Source of the DNA: Bacillota bacterium
GTDB lineage: Bacteria; Bacillota; Clostridia; Lachnospirales; Lachnospiraceae
Direction: 5' to 3'
DNA: 59,507 nt
NCBI GenBank assembly: GCA_023386315.1
Contig: JAEWJZ010000020.1
Coordinates: 1-59,507, forward strand
Positions 1 through 7,043 of the stretch are shown here, one piece after another. The position numbers and the translations under genes were made by a program. Position 1 is the stretch's first letter. Every line of letters starts with the position of its first letter. The notes below the pieces were generated by a model. That model was given only the letters and a program-made list of their open reading frames with translations. It searched no databases and had not been told where the DNA came from.

Positions 1-73
1 AGACACTACCTTTCAAGTATCGTTCTACAACTTGCAGTTTTAACTCGTTGGAATAAATCTTTTTTCCAGACAT
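1..73 (-). CDS. IS3-family transposase OrfA, N-terminal fragment
   Basis: Only 24 codons are inside the window: MSGKKIYSNELKLQVVERYL and four more residues. This is the start of the helix-turn-helix (HTH_Tnp_1-like) domain of IS3-family OrfA, which binds the element's ends. The start ATG (73-71) has an AAGGGG ribosome binding site seven bases upstream on the minus strand. The gene is cut by the window edge, not visibly truncated by evolution. Confidence 0.7.
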   Translation of the reverse strand, partial: MSGKKIYSNELKLQVVERYLKGSV

Positions 74-80
74 TATAAAA

Positions 81-118
81 CCCCTTTCATTAGACATATT
101 TTTGTCTAACAAAAGGGG
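81..118 (-). promoter_or_regulatory. Hairpin over the transposase ribosome binding site
   Basis: Bases 81-96 and 103-118 form a 16-bp inverted repeat (14 Watson-Crick pairs plus one G-U) with a 6-base loop. On the minus strand the 3' arm contains the AGGGG Shine-Dalgarno sequence of orfA. A transcript entering from outside would fold this arm and hide the site. Such sequestering hairpins are known in other IS families as protection against activation by readthrough; that role here is inference. Confidence 0.5.
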
Positions 119-166
119 TTCACTTTAATCAGACGGGGCTTATAAAAACAGTTTCTTCTATAATTA

Positions 167-745
167 TTAAATGTGGCGGTAAATTGCATTAAAACGGTCA
201 CTCCTGTAAGGATCGTAAAAACCGTCGCTGATTTCCCAGCCATCAAATTCATCCTTTGTGAAAAGAAGATGCTCTTTACGGTGGGAACGAATGGGGAGTT
301 CGCCGATGAGCACGCTCTTTCTGGCAATTCTTAACAGCTCACTGGTGGCTTTTTTTGCATATTCCTTATCGTCAAAATAGAGATAAACTCCGTAGCAGAT
401 CACTTTGTCAAAGGAATGATCTTTAAATGGTAAATCTGCAGCTTCTCCGGTCAATACGGAATTATGAAGTATTTCAATATGTTTTTTGACCAGTGTGTGG
501 GAATAATCGATACCTGTGTAGTCACAGTCTAAGTATTGGGCAATTGCACCTGCACCGCAGCCTACTTCCAGAACTTTGTCACCTTTTTGAATATCCAGCC
601 GTTTTGTAATCTGGCGGGCCACTTCCTCCATATCCACCTGAGTCGCCTCATAGCCGTCAAAGGAGAGTAAGTCGTTGCCTTCTGCCTTTCCTTTTCTCAC
701 CCAGATCTGTTTCCATGTTTCGTTTGCTGTTTCCTGTGCATTCAT
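167..745 (-). CDS. Class I SAM-dependent methyltransferase
   Basis: A 192-residue Methyltransf_11/25-type protein. Motif I is VLEVGCGAGAIAQ at residues 58-70 and the acidic residue that holds the ribose of SAM is D80 (TGID). LPFKDHSFDKVICYGV matches the post-II motif region. It follows the nucleotidyltransferase-aminotransferase gene by 18 bases with a strong AGGAGGT site, so the two are one operon. The substrate is unknown; the partner suggests methylation of an amino-alcohol or other small molecule made by that enzyme (inference). The length is normal for a single-domain enzyme, so the neighbouring IS has not cut it. Confidence 0.8.
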   Translation of the reverse strand: MNAQETANETWKQIWVRKGKAEGNDLLSFDGYEATQVDMEEVARQITKRLDIQKGDKVLEVGCGAGAIAQYLDCDYTGIDYSHTLVKKHIEILHNSVLTGEAADLPFKDHSFDKVICYGVYLYFDDKEYAKKATSELLRIARKSVLIGELPIRSHRKEHLLFTKDEFDGWEISDGFYDPYRSDRFNAIYRHI

Positions 746-763
746 TTTAATTACCTCCTGAAA

Positions 764-2572
764 TTATCGTAATATATGTTTTAAAGCGTCGCATAGACGT
801 TTATTATCCTCTTTGGTTCTGACTGCGATCCGGATACACTCTCTGCCTTCCATTCCCGGTTTATGGGAGAGATCCTTCACAAGAATGTTGTAGCGGTTTA
901 AAAGCAGTTCGGAAATCTGATGGGCAGAGCAGCCGTCCTTTACTTCGCAGAGAATGAAATTAGCCTGGGACGGGTATAAAGTCAGCTGTCTTATGAAACC
1001 CAGCAGTCCGTACATCTCATCTCTAGTCTCCTGAAACTGCTTTAATGCATCAAGGTAATCCCCCTGATACTTCTCAAATATCTGAAGAAAATATTCCGCA
1101 AGAGAATTGATGTTCCAGATGGGAAGCTCTTTGCGTACAAGAGCGATAATATCCGCATTGGCACAGGCCATGATTCCAAGCCGCAATCCCGGTACACCAT
1201 AGGATTTTGATATACTTTTAATGAGCACCAGATTCTGGTTGGCGTTTAACAGCTCCGGTGTCATAAGAGACGGCGATTCTTCCTTATCTGAAAAATCCAG
1301 AAATGATTCGTCAAGAATCAGCAGAGCGCTTCTTTCATCGCAGAACCGTGCGAGCTTAAGAACATCTTCTTTTTTTATGTAATTTCCCGTAGGATTATCC
1401 GGATTCACTAAAACAAGAGCGTCGATTTCCTTATCACTGTAAAAATCCATGAGATCCTGTGCCGTATAAGTGAAATCCCTGGTGGGAATGGTATACGGGA
1501 TAGCAGAATCAGCGCAGTTTTCATATTCCGAGAAAGAAGGACGGAGAACGCCAACCGGTTTTTTAAAGCTGCGAAGTAGGGGCTTGATCAGTTCCGTGGC
1601 TCCATTTCCTGTTAATACCTGGTTTTTATCAAGTCCCAGAGATTTTGCAGCAAGGAGATTGTTAATATCCAACCCCGAAGGATAGCTGGTTGTGAGAATT
1701 TCAAAACTGGCCTTGATCTCTCCCATGAGACGGCTGTTAGGGAAATAGGGATTTACCAGATAGCAGAAATCCAACAGTCCCGGATAGCGCCAGTATCCTC
1801 CGTACCGCTCAGACAGGCGGAGCAGTCTGCTTTGGGAATCTGTGAAAATGGATTCTGCAATATCTAAGTCCTGTTCGTCATCAATTTCGTACCAGAAGCC
1901 ATTTTCCAAACGGGAGGCTTTTAAATCGTGATCATCCAGAAGGGAGATGACTTTCAGTACCTGCTCATAGTAGGCGTTATTTCCTAATGCCTTGCTGTAT
2001 GCCTCTAAGAAGGGAACATAATGGGTGGAGGAGAAGTTCTGGCTGAATTTGTATATGTTAACCGTTTTATAGTAGGAATGAATGTCTTCAAAGCGGAAGT
2101 CTTTTCTGGTTAAAAACTTCATGATATTGTCCTGCTGGTCAATGAGTACCACCGTGCCATCCATCCAGCTTTCAAAGGGAGCGGTCAAAGCCAGATTGGG
2201 ACGGGGGTCTTTAATGAGCTGGGTTAATACCTCCTGTTCAAATATCAGGTCTGATTCCAGGAGCAGAGTGTCATCTTCCAGGAGATACTCTTTGGCCAGA
2301 TAAAGTGAGTAGATATTGTTTGTTGTTTCATAAACCGGATTATCAATAAAAATTACCGGGGTATGAAGGGAAAGAGATTCCACAAAGGAACGCAGAAGTT
2401 CCCCCTTGTGACCAGTAACCAGTATGATCTTTTCCAGGTCATATTGGTCAAGCTGCTTTAACATTCGTTCAATAAGTGGAATTTTGTTGACGGGTACCAT
2501 ACATTTGGGCTGATGCTCGGTTAACTGTTTCAGACGCCGTCCCATACCGGCAGCCAGGATGATTGCTTGCAT
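764..2572 (-). CDS. Bifunctional nucleotidyltransferase / PLP aminotransferase fusion
   Basis: A 602-residue two-domain protein. Residues 1-240 are a LicC/PntC-like nucleotidyltransferase: LAAGMGRRL at 6-14, K23 in PKCMVPV, NNIYSL at 85-90 and ESDLIF at 106-111, as in choline-phosphate cytidylyltransferases. Residues about 250-602 are a HisC/CobD-like fold-type I aminotransferase with NPDNPTG at 390-396, D421 of ILDESF and the PLP lysine K456 in SISKSYG. An upstream ATG at 2623 is open in frame, but ATG 2572 has GGAGGAG just ahead and begins the first beta strand. Fusions of a cytidylyltransferase with an aminotransferase are known in phosphonate and cell-surface decoration pathways; the substrate here is not known. 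It heads the operon with the methyltransferase. Confidence 0.8.
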   Translation of the reverse strand: MQAIILAAGMGRRLKQLTEHQPKCMVPVNKIPLIERMLKQLDQYDLEKIILVTGHKGELLRSFVESLSLHTPVIFIDNPVYETTNNIYSLYLAKEYLLEDDTLLLESDLIFEQEVLTQLIKDPRPNLALTAPFESWMDGTVVLIDQQDNIMKFLTRKDFRFEDIHSYYKTVNIYKFSQNFSSTHYVPFLEAYSKALGNNAYYEQVLKVISLLDDHDLKASRLENGFWYEIDDEQDLDIAESIFTDSQSRLLRLSERYGGYWRYPGLLDFCYLVNPYFPNSRLMGEIKASFEILTTSYPSGLDINNLLAAKSLGLDKNQVLTGNGATELIKPLLRSFKKPVGVLRPSFSEYENCADSAIPYTIPTRDFTYTAQDLMDFYSDKEIDALVLVNPDNPTGNYIKKEDVLKLARFCDERSALLILDESFLDFSDKEESPSLMTPELLNANQNLVLIKSISKSYGVPGLRLGIMACANADIIALVRKELPIWNINSLAEYFLQIFEKYQGDYLDALKQFQETRDEMYGLLGFIRQLTLYPSQANFILCEVKDGCSAHQISELLLNRYNILVKDLSHKPGMEGRECIRIAVRTKEDNKRLCDALKHILR

Positions 2573-2621
2573 AGGCTCCTCCTTTTTGTTCAAAAAGTAA
2601 AATATTTCTAAATTTATGAAC

Positions 2622-2650
2622 ATAATAGCAGTTTAAAAACTCATTGTCAA
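2622..2650 (-). promoter_or_regulatory. Sigma-A promoter of the NTase-aminotransferase operon
   Basis: On the minus strand TTGACA (2650-2645) and TATTAT (2627-2622) are separated by 17 bases. The start codon follows at 2572. The consensus match is strong. Confidence 0.7.
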
Positions 2651-2713
2651 GAGCCAAAAGAGGTAAAAGATGAATTTTCTCAATGGAAACAGAAAATGGT
2701 TTTCGAATTCGCC

Positions 2714-2741
2714 TTGACATTTAAGGGAAGAGTGCTATAAT
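2714..2741 (+). promoter_or_regulatory. Sigma-A promoter of the zinc operon
   Basis: TTGACA (2714-2719), 16-base spacer, TATAAT (2736-2741), then a short leader to the zur start at 2780. Around and after the -10 the sequence is rich in GAAAATGATTTC-like half sites (2741-2769), a plausible place for a Zur operator, but I cannot draw a clean 7-1-7 palindrome, so the operator is only suspected. Confidence 0.7.
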
Positions 2742-2779
2742 ATGAAAATGATTTCTGATTTCGAAAATAGGGGATGAAT

Positions 2780-3187
2780 ATGGCAGAACGTGGAAGATAC
2801 CGAACCAGGCAGCAGGAAATGATTGTCAGCTGCTTAAAAAAACAAAAAGAAATATTCTGTACAGTGGAAGAATTTATGGAAAGTCTTCGAAAGGACGGGA
2901 TTCATGTAGGACAGACTACGGTATACCGTGCCCTGGAACGTTTATGTGAGGATGGAGTGGTTGTGAAAATTCCGTCTGTTGACGGGTCGAAGGCCCAGTT
3001 TCGATATATTGGTGAGGAAATAAACCGGAATGTGGGAAAGCTGGTCTGTTTAAAATGCGGATCCATGATTCCCTTAGAATGCTCCAGACTGGATGAATTT
3101 TACCGCCATATCCATGAAGATCATGGATTTAAGCTGGACCAGAAGCACATGGTGCTTTATGGCTATTGCAGCGGATGCCAGCAGTAA
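2780..3187 (+). CDS. zur: Fur-family regulator, probable zinc uptake regulator Zur
   Basis: A 135-residue Fur-superfamily repressor: N-terminal winged helix (TTVYRALERLCEDGVV) and C-terminal metal-binding dimer domain with a CLKCGS / YCSGC structural zinc site. It leads the operon encoding the ZnuABC zinc importer, so zinc is a better guess than iron. ATG 2780 is preferred over ATG 2774 because the GGGG site at 2770-2773 touches the earlier codon but is six bases from the later one. It probably represses its own operon when zinc is plentiful (inference from family and position). Confidence 0.85.
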   Translation: MAERGRYRTRQQEMIVSCLKKQKEIFCTVEEFMESLRKDGIHVGQTTVYRALERLCEDGVVVKIPSVDGSKAQFRYIGEEINRNVGKLVCLKCGSMIPLECSRLDEFYRHIHEDHGFKLDQKHMVLYGYCSGCQQ

Positions 3188-3211
3188 CAGACAGGTAAGA
3201 AAGGATTTATT

Positions 3212-3523
3212 ATGAAAGGCAGATTAAATCTCAGACAATGGGCAGCCCTTGTGACAGCTTTAATCCTCACAGTGGTTTTATGGGGCTCATCGTTTTTTGT
3301 ATTCACCCACCTTTCCCACGAATGCACAGGCAGACATTGCAGAGTCTGTCACGAGCTTGAGATATGTATTTCGGCAATCAGCGTTATTTCTGAGGCAATC
3401 GGAACAGCTGCAGTGGTGGCTGTTTCCTGCCAGATTACAAAATATACAGTGCTGCCTTATTTTGCAGGACGTTTTCTGTGTCCGGTCTCTCTGGTGGATT
3501 TAAAGATCCGTATGGATAATTGA
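3212..3523 (+). CDS. Small membrane protein of the zinc operon, unknown function
   Basis: A 103-residue protein with one clear N-terminal membrane helix (about residues 10-33) and a second hydrophobic stretch around 52-70. Between them is HECTGRHCRVCHEL, a His/Cys cluster that could bind a metal. It lies 24 bases after zur with an AAAGGA site and 55 bases before znuA, so it is co-transcribed. I do not recognise a named family. The position and the Cys/His cluster suggest a zinc-related accessory role (inference). Confidence 0.75.
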   Translation: MKGRLNLRQWAALVTALILTVVLWGSSFFVFTHLSHECTGRHCRVCHELEICISAISVISEAIGTAAVVAVSCQITKYTVLPYFAGRFLCPVSLVDLKIRMDN

Positions 3524-3578
3524 ACAGGATGATACATACAGGGATCAGAGATAAATAAAAAACCGGAGGATTTTATAA

Positions 3579-4535
3579 ATGAATAAGACAAACAGAACAA
3601 TGAAAGCAGTCCTTTTTACAGCTGCAGTTTCTGCAGCACTGTTATCAGGCTGCGGACAAAAAAAGGAAGCAGATAACAGCGGAAAGCTGAGTGTTATGGC
3701 AAGCTTTTATCCAATGTATGATTTTGCCGTGAAAATAGGCGGCGATAAAGTGGATGTTACCAATATGGTTCCTGCAGGAACAGAGCCTCACGACTGGGAA
3801 CCGGCAACAAAGGACATCACAAGCCTGGAAAAAGCGGATGTATTTATATACAGCGGAGCCGGAATGGAGCACTGGGCAGAGGATGTGTTAAAAACTCTTA
3901 AAAACAAGAATCTGACTGTTACAGAGGCGTCTTCGGGAATCACTTTGATGAAGGGGCACGAGCATGAGGAGGGGGAAAGCCAGGAAGCTGAAAGTGAGGA
4001 ACATGAGCACGGAGAGTTTGATCCTCATGTATGGCTGAGCCCGGTTAACGCGAAGAAAGAGATGGAAAATATCAAGGATGCTTTTGTAAAGGCAGACCCT
4101 GAGAATGAAGCATACTACCAGGCTAATTATGAAACCTATGCCGGTAAATTTGATGAGCTGGACAAGAAATTTAAAGACACCCTGTCTCCGCTGCCAAACA
4201 AGTCGGTGGTAGTTGCCCATGAGGCATTCGGATATCTTTGCGATGCTTATGGACTGACTCAGATGGGAATTGAAGGACTGACACCGGATTCAGAGCCGGA
4301 TCCTGCAAGAATGGCCGAAGTCATAGATTTCGTAAAGGAAAACAAAGTGAAAACCATATTTTTTGAAGATCTGGTCAGCCCGAAAGTGGCGGAGACCATA
4401 GCAAAAGAAACCGGCGCAAAAACAGAAGTTTTAAATCCTTTAGAAGGACTGACGGATGAACAGTTAAAAAATGGGGATGATTATTTTTCCGTTATGGAGA
4501 AAAATCTCACCGTATTAAAGGAAGCGCTGGAATAA
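3579..4535 (+). CDS. znuA: Zinc ABC transporter substrate-binding lipoprotein
   Basis: A 318-residue ZnuA/AdcA-type (TroA family) protein that captures zinc outside the membrane and hands it to ZnuB. The signal peptide ends in the lipobox LLSGC (Cys25). The likely zinc ligands are H71 (GTEPHDW), H150 (FDPHVW), the His of VVVAHEAFGY and an acidic residue near FFEDLVSP. The acidic His-rich loop characteristic of zinc-type, not manganese-type, members lies at 127-144 (GHEHEEGES...EEHEHGE). The start has a GGAGG site. It precedes znuC by 19 bases. Confidence 0.95.
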   Translation: MNKTNRTMKAVLFTAAVSAALLSGCGQKKEADNSGKLSVMASFYPMYDFAVKIGGDKVDVTNMVPAGTEPHDWEPATKDITSLEKADVFIYSGAGMEHWAEDVLKTLKNKNLTVTEASSGITLMKGHEHEEGESQEAESEEHEHGEFDPHVWLSPVNAKKEMENIKDAFVKADPENEAYYQANYETYAGKFDELDKKFKDTLSPLPNKSVVVAHEAFGYLCDAYGLTQMGIEGLTPDSEPDPARMAEVIDFVKENKVKTIFFEDLVSPKVAETIAKETGAKTEVLNPLEGLTDEQLKNGDDYFSVMEKNLTVLKEALE

Positions 4536-4554
4536 AAAGAACAGGAGTAAACAT

Positions 4555-5262
4555 GTGAACGCGATTGAAATGAAAGGACTGACATTTTCCTACGGAGGAA
4601 CGCGGATTTTAAACGGAGTGGATCTAACCGTTCCCCAAGGCGGTTTTGCCGCACTCACCGGTGATAATGGAGCGGGTAAGAGTACGCTGATCCGGATACT
4701 TTTGGGAGAACTGTCTTTAACCGGAGAGGCAGGAAGCTTTAAGCTGCTGGGAAAGGACATCCGTCAGTTTAGTGACTGGAAAGAAGTGGGCTATGTTCCC
4801 CAGAACGGAATGGATACCTATAAGGACTTTCCGGCCTCCGTTGAGGAGATCATTCAGGCGAATTTGTACAGTCAGATCGGGCTGTTTCATTTTGCAGGAA
4901 AAAAAGAGAAGGAAAAAGTGACGGAAGCGCTCTGTGAGGTGGGAATGGAATCATACAGAAAGCGCCTGATCGGAAAGCTTTCAGGCGGACAGCAGCAGCG
5001 GGTTTTGCTGGCGAGAGCCCTGGTTAACAGGCCCCGTCTTCTGATTCTTGACGAGCCGACCACCGGTGTGGATGAAAAAAATACGGAAGAGTTCTACCGC
5101 CTGATAAAGAATTTCAATCGCGATGATCATATGACTGTTTTTATGGTAACACATGACCGGAAACGGCTGGCTGGACTGGCAGATACCATCTTTCGGCTGG
5201 AGGATGGAGTAATGAGACAAATAACAATCCCGGGGGAGGCTGACTGTGATGGAGATCTTTAA
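4555..5262 (+). CDS. znuC: Zinc ABC transporter ATP-binding protein
   Basis: A 235-residue ABC ATPase with Walker A GDNGAGKST, signature LSGGQQQR and Walker B LLILDEPTTGVD, followed by the switch histidine in VTHDR. It powers zinc import with the permease that overlaps its 3' end. Translation must start at GTG 4555, because the ATG two bases upstream runs straight into TGA; AGGAG lies seven bases ahead. Confidence 0.93.
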   Translation: MNAIEMKGLTFSYGGTRILNGVDLTVPQGGFAALTGDNGAGKSTLIRILLGELSLTGEAGSFKLLGKDIRQFSDWKEVGYVPQNGMDTYKDFPASVEEIIQANLYSQIGLFHFAGKKEKEKVTEALCEVGMESYRKRLIGKLSGGQQQRVLLARALVNRPRLLILDEPTTGVDEKNTEEFYRLIKNFNRDDHMTVFMVTHDRKRLAGLADTIFRLEDGVMRQITIPGEADCDGDL

Positions 5263-6055
5263 TTATGCTTTTATGCAGAGGGCCTTTGTGGTGGGAATCC
5301 TGCTTGCAATGGTAATTCCCTGCATTGGTGTCGTGATTGTATTAAAAAGACTTTCCATGATTGGAGATGCGCTTTCCCATACTTCCCTTGCAGGAGTTGC
5401 CTTCGGGCTTATTATGGGGATCAATCCGGTAGCCGGAGCCGTGGCCGCCTGTATCATGGCCGCCCTTGGAATCGAGGCCATACGGAGAAAACTGCCCCGT
5501 TATTCAGAAATGTCCATTGCGATTATCATGTCTGCAGGAATCGGTCTGGCAGGTGTGCTTTCCGGTTTTGTGAAGAATTCTGCAAATTTTAACAGCTTTC
5601 TGTTTGGCAGTATTGTAGCAATCAGTGATATGGAAATGTTTCTGGTGATTGGAGTGTCCTTAACGGTCCTCCTGCTGTTTTTACTCCTTTATAAAGAGCT
5701 GTTTTATATCGCGCTTGATGAGAGGAGCGCCAGACTTGCCGGAGTTCCGGTGAAAATAGTGAATTTTATATTTACCGTGTTAACAGCAGTTACAGTCTCC
5801 ATAGCGGCCAGGACCGTAGGAGCGTTAATTGTTTCTTCCATGATGGTAATTCCCACAGCCTGTTCCATGCAGTTTTCAAAAAATTACAGGCAGACGGTTC
5901 TTTATGCCATTGGTTTTGATGTGATATTTATGATAATCGGCCTTTTTGCGGCCTATTATCTGGGGTTAAAACCGGGAGGAACCATTGTTTTAGTGGGGGT
6001 TGTTTTTCTTCTGCTTATATTTATTGGAAAGAAGCTGCTCGGAGTGAAAGGCTAG
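5249..6055 (+). CDS. znuB: Zinc ABC transporter permease
   Basis: An ABC-3 family permease of 268 residues with about eight to nine hydrophobic segments, including the family motif GDALSHTSLAGVA near residue 35 and the conserved RTVGALIVSSMMVIPTA segment. It overlaps the end of znuC, so translation is coupled. GTG 5246 and ATG 5249 are both possible starts behind GGGGGAGG; ATG is chosen as the commoner codon. Confidence 0.93.
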   Translation: MEIFNYAFMQRAFVVGILLAMVIPCIGVVIVLKRLSMIGDALSHTSLAGVAFGLIMGINPVAGAVAACIMAALGIEAIRRKLPRYSEMSIAIIMSAGIGLAGVLSGFVKNSANFNSFLFGSIVAISDMEMFLVIGVSLTVLLLFLLLYKELFYIALDERSARLAGVPVKIVNFIFTVLTAVTVSIAARTVGALIVSSMMVIPTACSMQFSKNYRQTVLYAIGFDVIFMIIGLFAAYYLGLKPGGTIVLVGVVFLLLIFIGKKLLGVKG

Positions 6056-6077
6056 GTCACGATAAGGAGTAGATAAG

Positions 6078-7040
6078 ATGATAGATTTGTATATCATATC
6101 CGGCTTTCTGGGAGCAGGTAAGACCACTTTGATTCAGACGATGGTCCCCGCTGTTTTTCAGAACCGGAAGGTTGTAGTGATTGAAAATGATTTCGGAGAT
6201 GCCGGAATCGATGCGGAGCTTTTAAAAGGTGACAGTTTAACTGTGACCAGCTTAAATTCAGGGTGTATCTGCTGCAGTCTGACCGGAGATTTTAACAGAG
6301 CCATGGGACAGATTGCAGAGGAATATGGGCCTGATGTGATTTTAGTGGAGCCGTCCGGAGCGGGGCGGCTGTCGGATATTATTAAGGTATGCATGAACCG
6401 GAAGGACATTGTGAAGATCTGCCGCTGCATTACTGTGGTGGATGTGATGAATTTTGATAAATACAGAGAAAATTTCGGAGAAGTGTTCATCAACCAGATT
6501 CAGTTCGGTGATTTAATTCTTTTAAGCCATATAAGCGAAAAAGCAGGAGAGACAGAAGACGTCATGGGGAAAATCAGGAAACTGAATCCTGAGGCCAGAA
6601 TTGAAGCGGATTTCTGGGACAGCATTCCTGCAGAGGTATTTCGTGAGGGGAACCGGGTAACTTTGGCAGAGACCTTACAGGAAGAGCTTAAAAAGCCCGC
6701 CGCTTTGAACAGGAAGATCCGTTCCGGCGGAAAGGGAGAATCTGCCGTACGTCCCCTGTTTCATTTTGCCAGAGAGATCTTTTCTTCGGTTACCTTTGAG
6801 TGTGATGAACTTCTGTCAGAAGCCGAACTGAAGATGAAAATCAACAGGGTAACCGGGCAGGCAGATGGAATGATTCTCAGAGGAAAAGGGATTGTGAAAA
6901 GTCCAGAGGGAAGCATTTCTTTTCATTACATACCCGGTATGCTTAAGATTCAAAGTTACCGGGGAGAGGGAAACAGTGTGTGTTTCATAGGAACAGGAAT
7001 AAAGGAACAGCAGATTATTACATTGTTTAAAGGAGAATGA
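6078..7040 (+). CDS. COG0523 (CobW/ZNG1-type) GTP-dependent metallochaperone
   Basis: A 320-residue G3E-family GTPase with P-loop GFLGAGKTT at 9-17, the diagnostic metal-binding motif CICC at 63-66 (SGCICCS) and the switch II/Walker B-like EPSG at 91-94. COG0523 proteins insert or deliver zinc when it is scarce; bacterial members such as B. subtilis YciC/ZagA are Zur-regulated. Placement directly after znuB in a Zur-led operon fits a zinc chaperone acting under starvation. The C-terminal CobW_C-like region (SVTFECDELLS...IQSYRGEGNS) is present. Its client protein cannot be read from sequence. Confidence 0.88.
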   Translation: MIDLYIISGFLGAGKTTLIQTMVPAVFQNRKVVVIENDFGDAGIDAELLKGDSLTVTSLNSGCICCSLTGDFNRAMGQIAEEYGPDVILVEPSGAGRLSDIIKVCMNRKDIVKICRCITVVDVMNFDKYRENFGEVFINQIQFGDLILLSHISEKAGETEDVMGKIRKLNPEARIEADFWDSIPAEVFREGNRVTLAETLQEELKKPAALNRKIRSGGKGESAVRPLFHFAREIFSSVTFECDELLSEAELKMKINRVTGQADGMILRGKGIVKSPEGSISFHYIPGMLKIQSYRGEGNSVCFIGTGIKEQQIITLFKGE

Positions 7041-7043
7041 CGC

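Larger units (their letters stand above)
1..122 (-). mobile_element. IS3-family insertion sequence, partial (left end)
   Basis: The minus strand from 122 reads TGAACCCCTTTTGTTAGACA, which has the TG start and the ...GTTAGACA body typical of IS3-family (IS150-group) terminal inverted repeats. It is followed inward by the first codons of an OrfA-like transposase. The rest of the element lies outside the window, so the other inverted repeat and the target duplication cannot be checked. The element sits only 45 bp past the stop codon of the methyltransferase gene and does not interrupt it. Confidence 0.7.
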
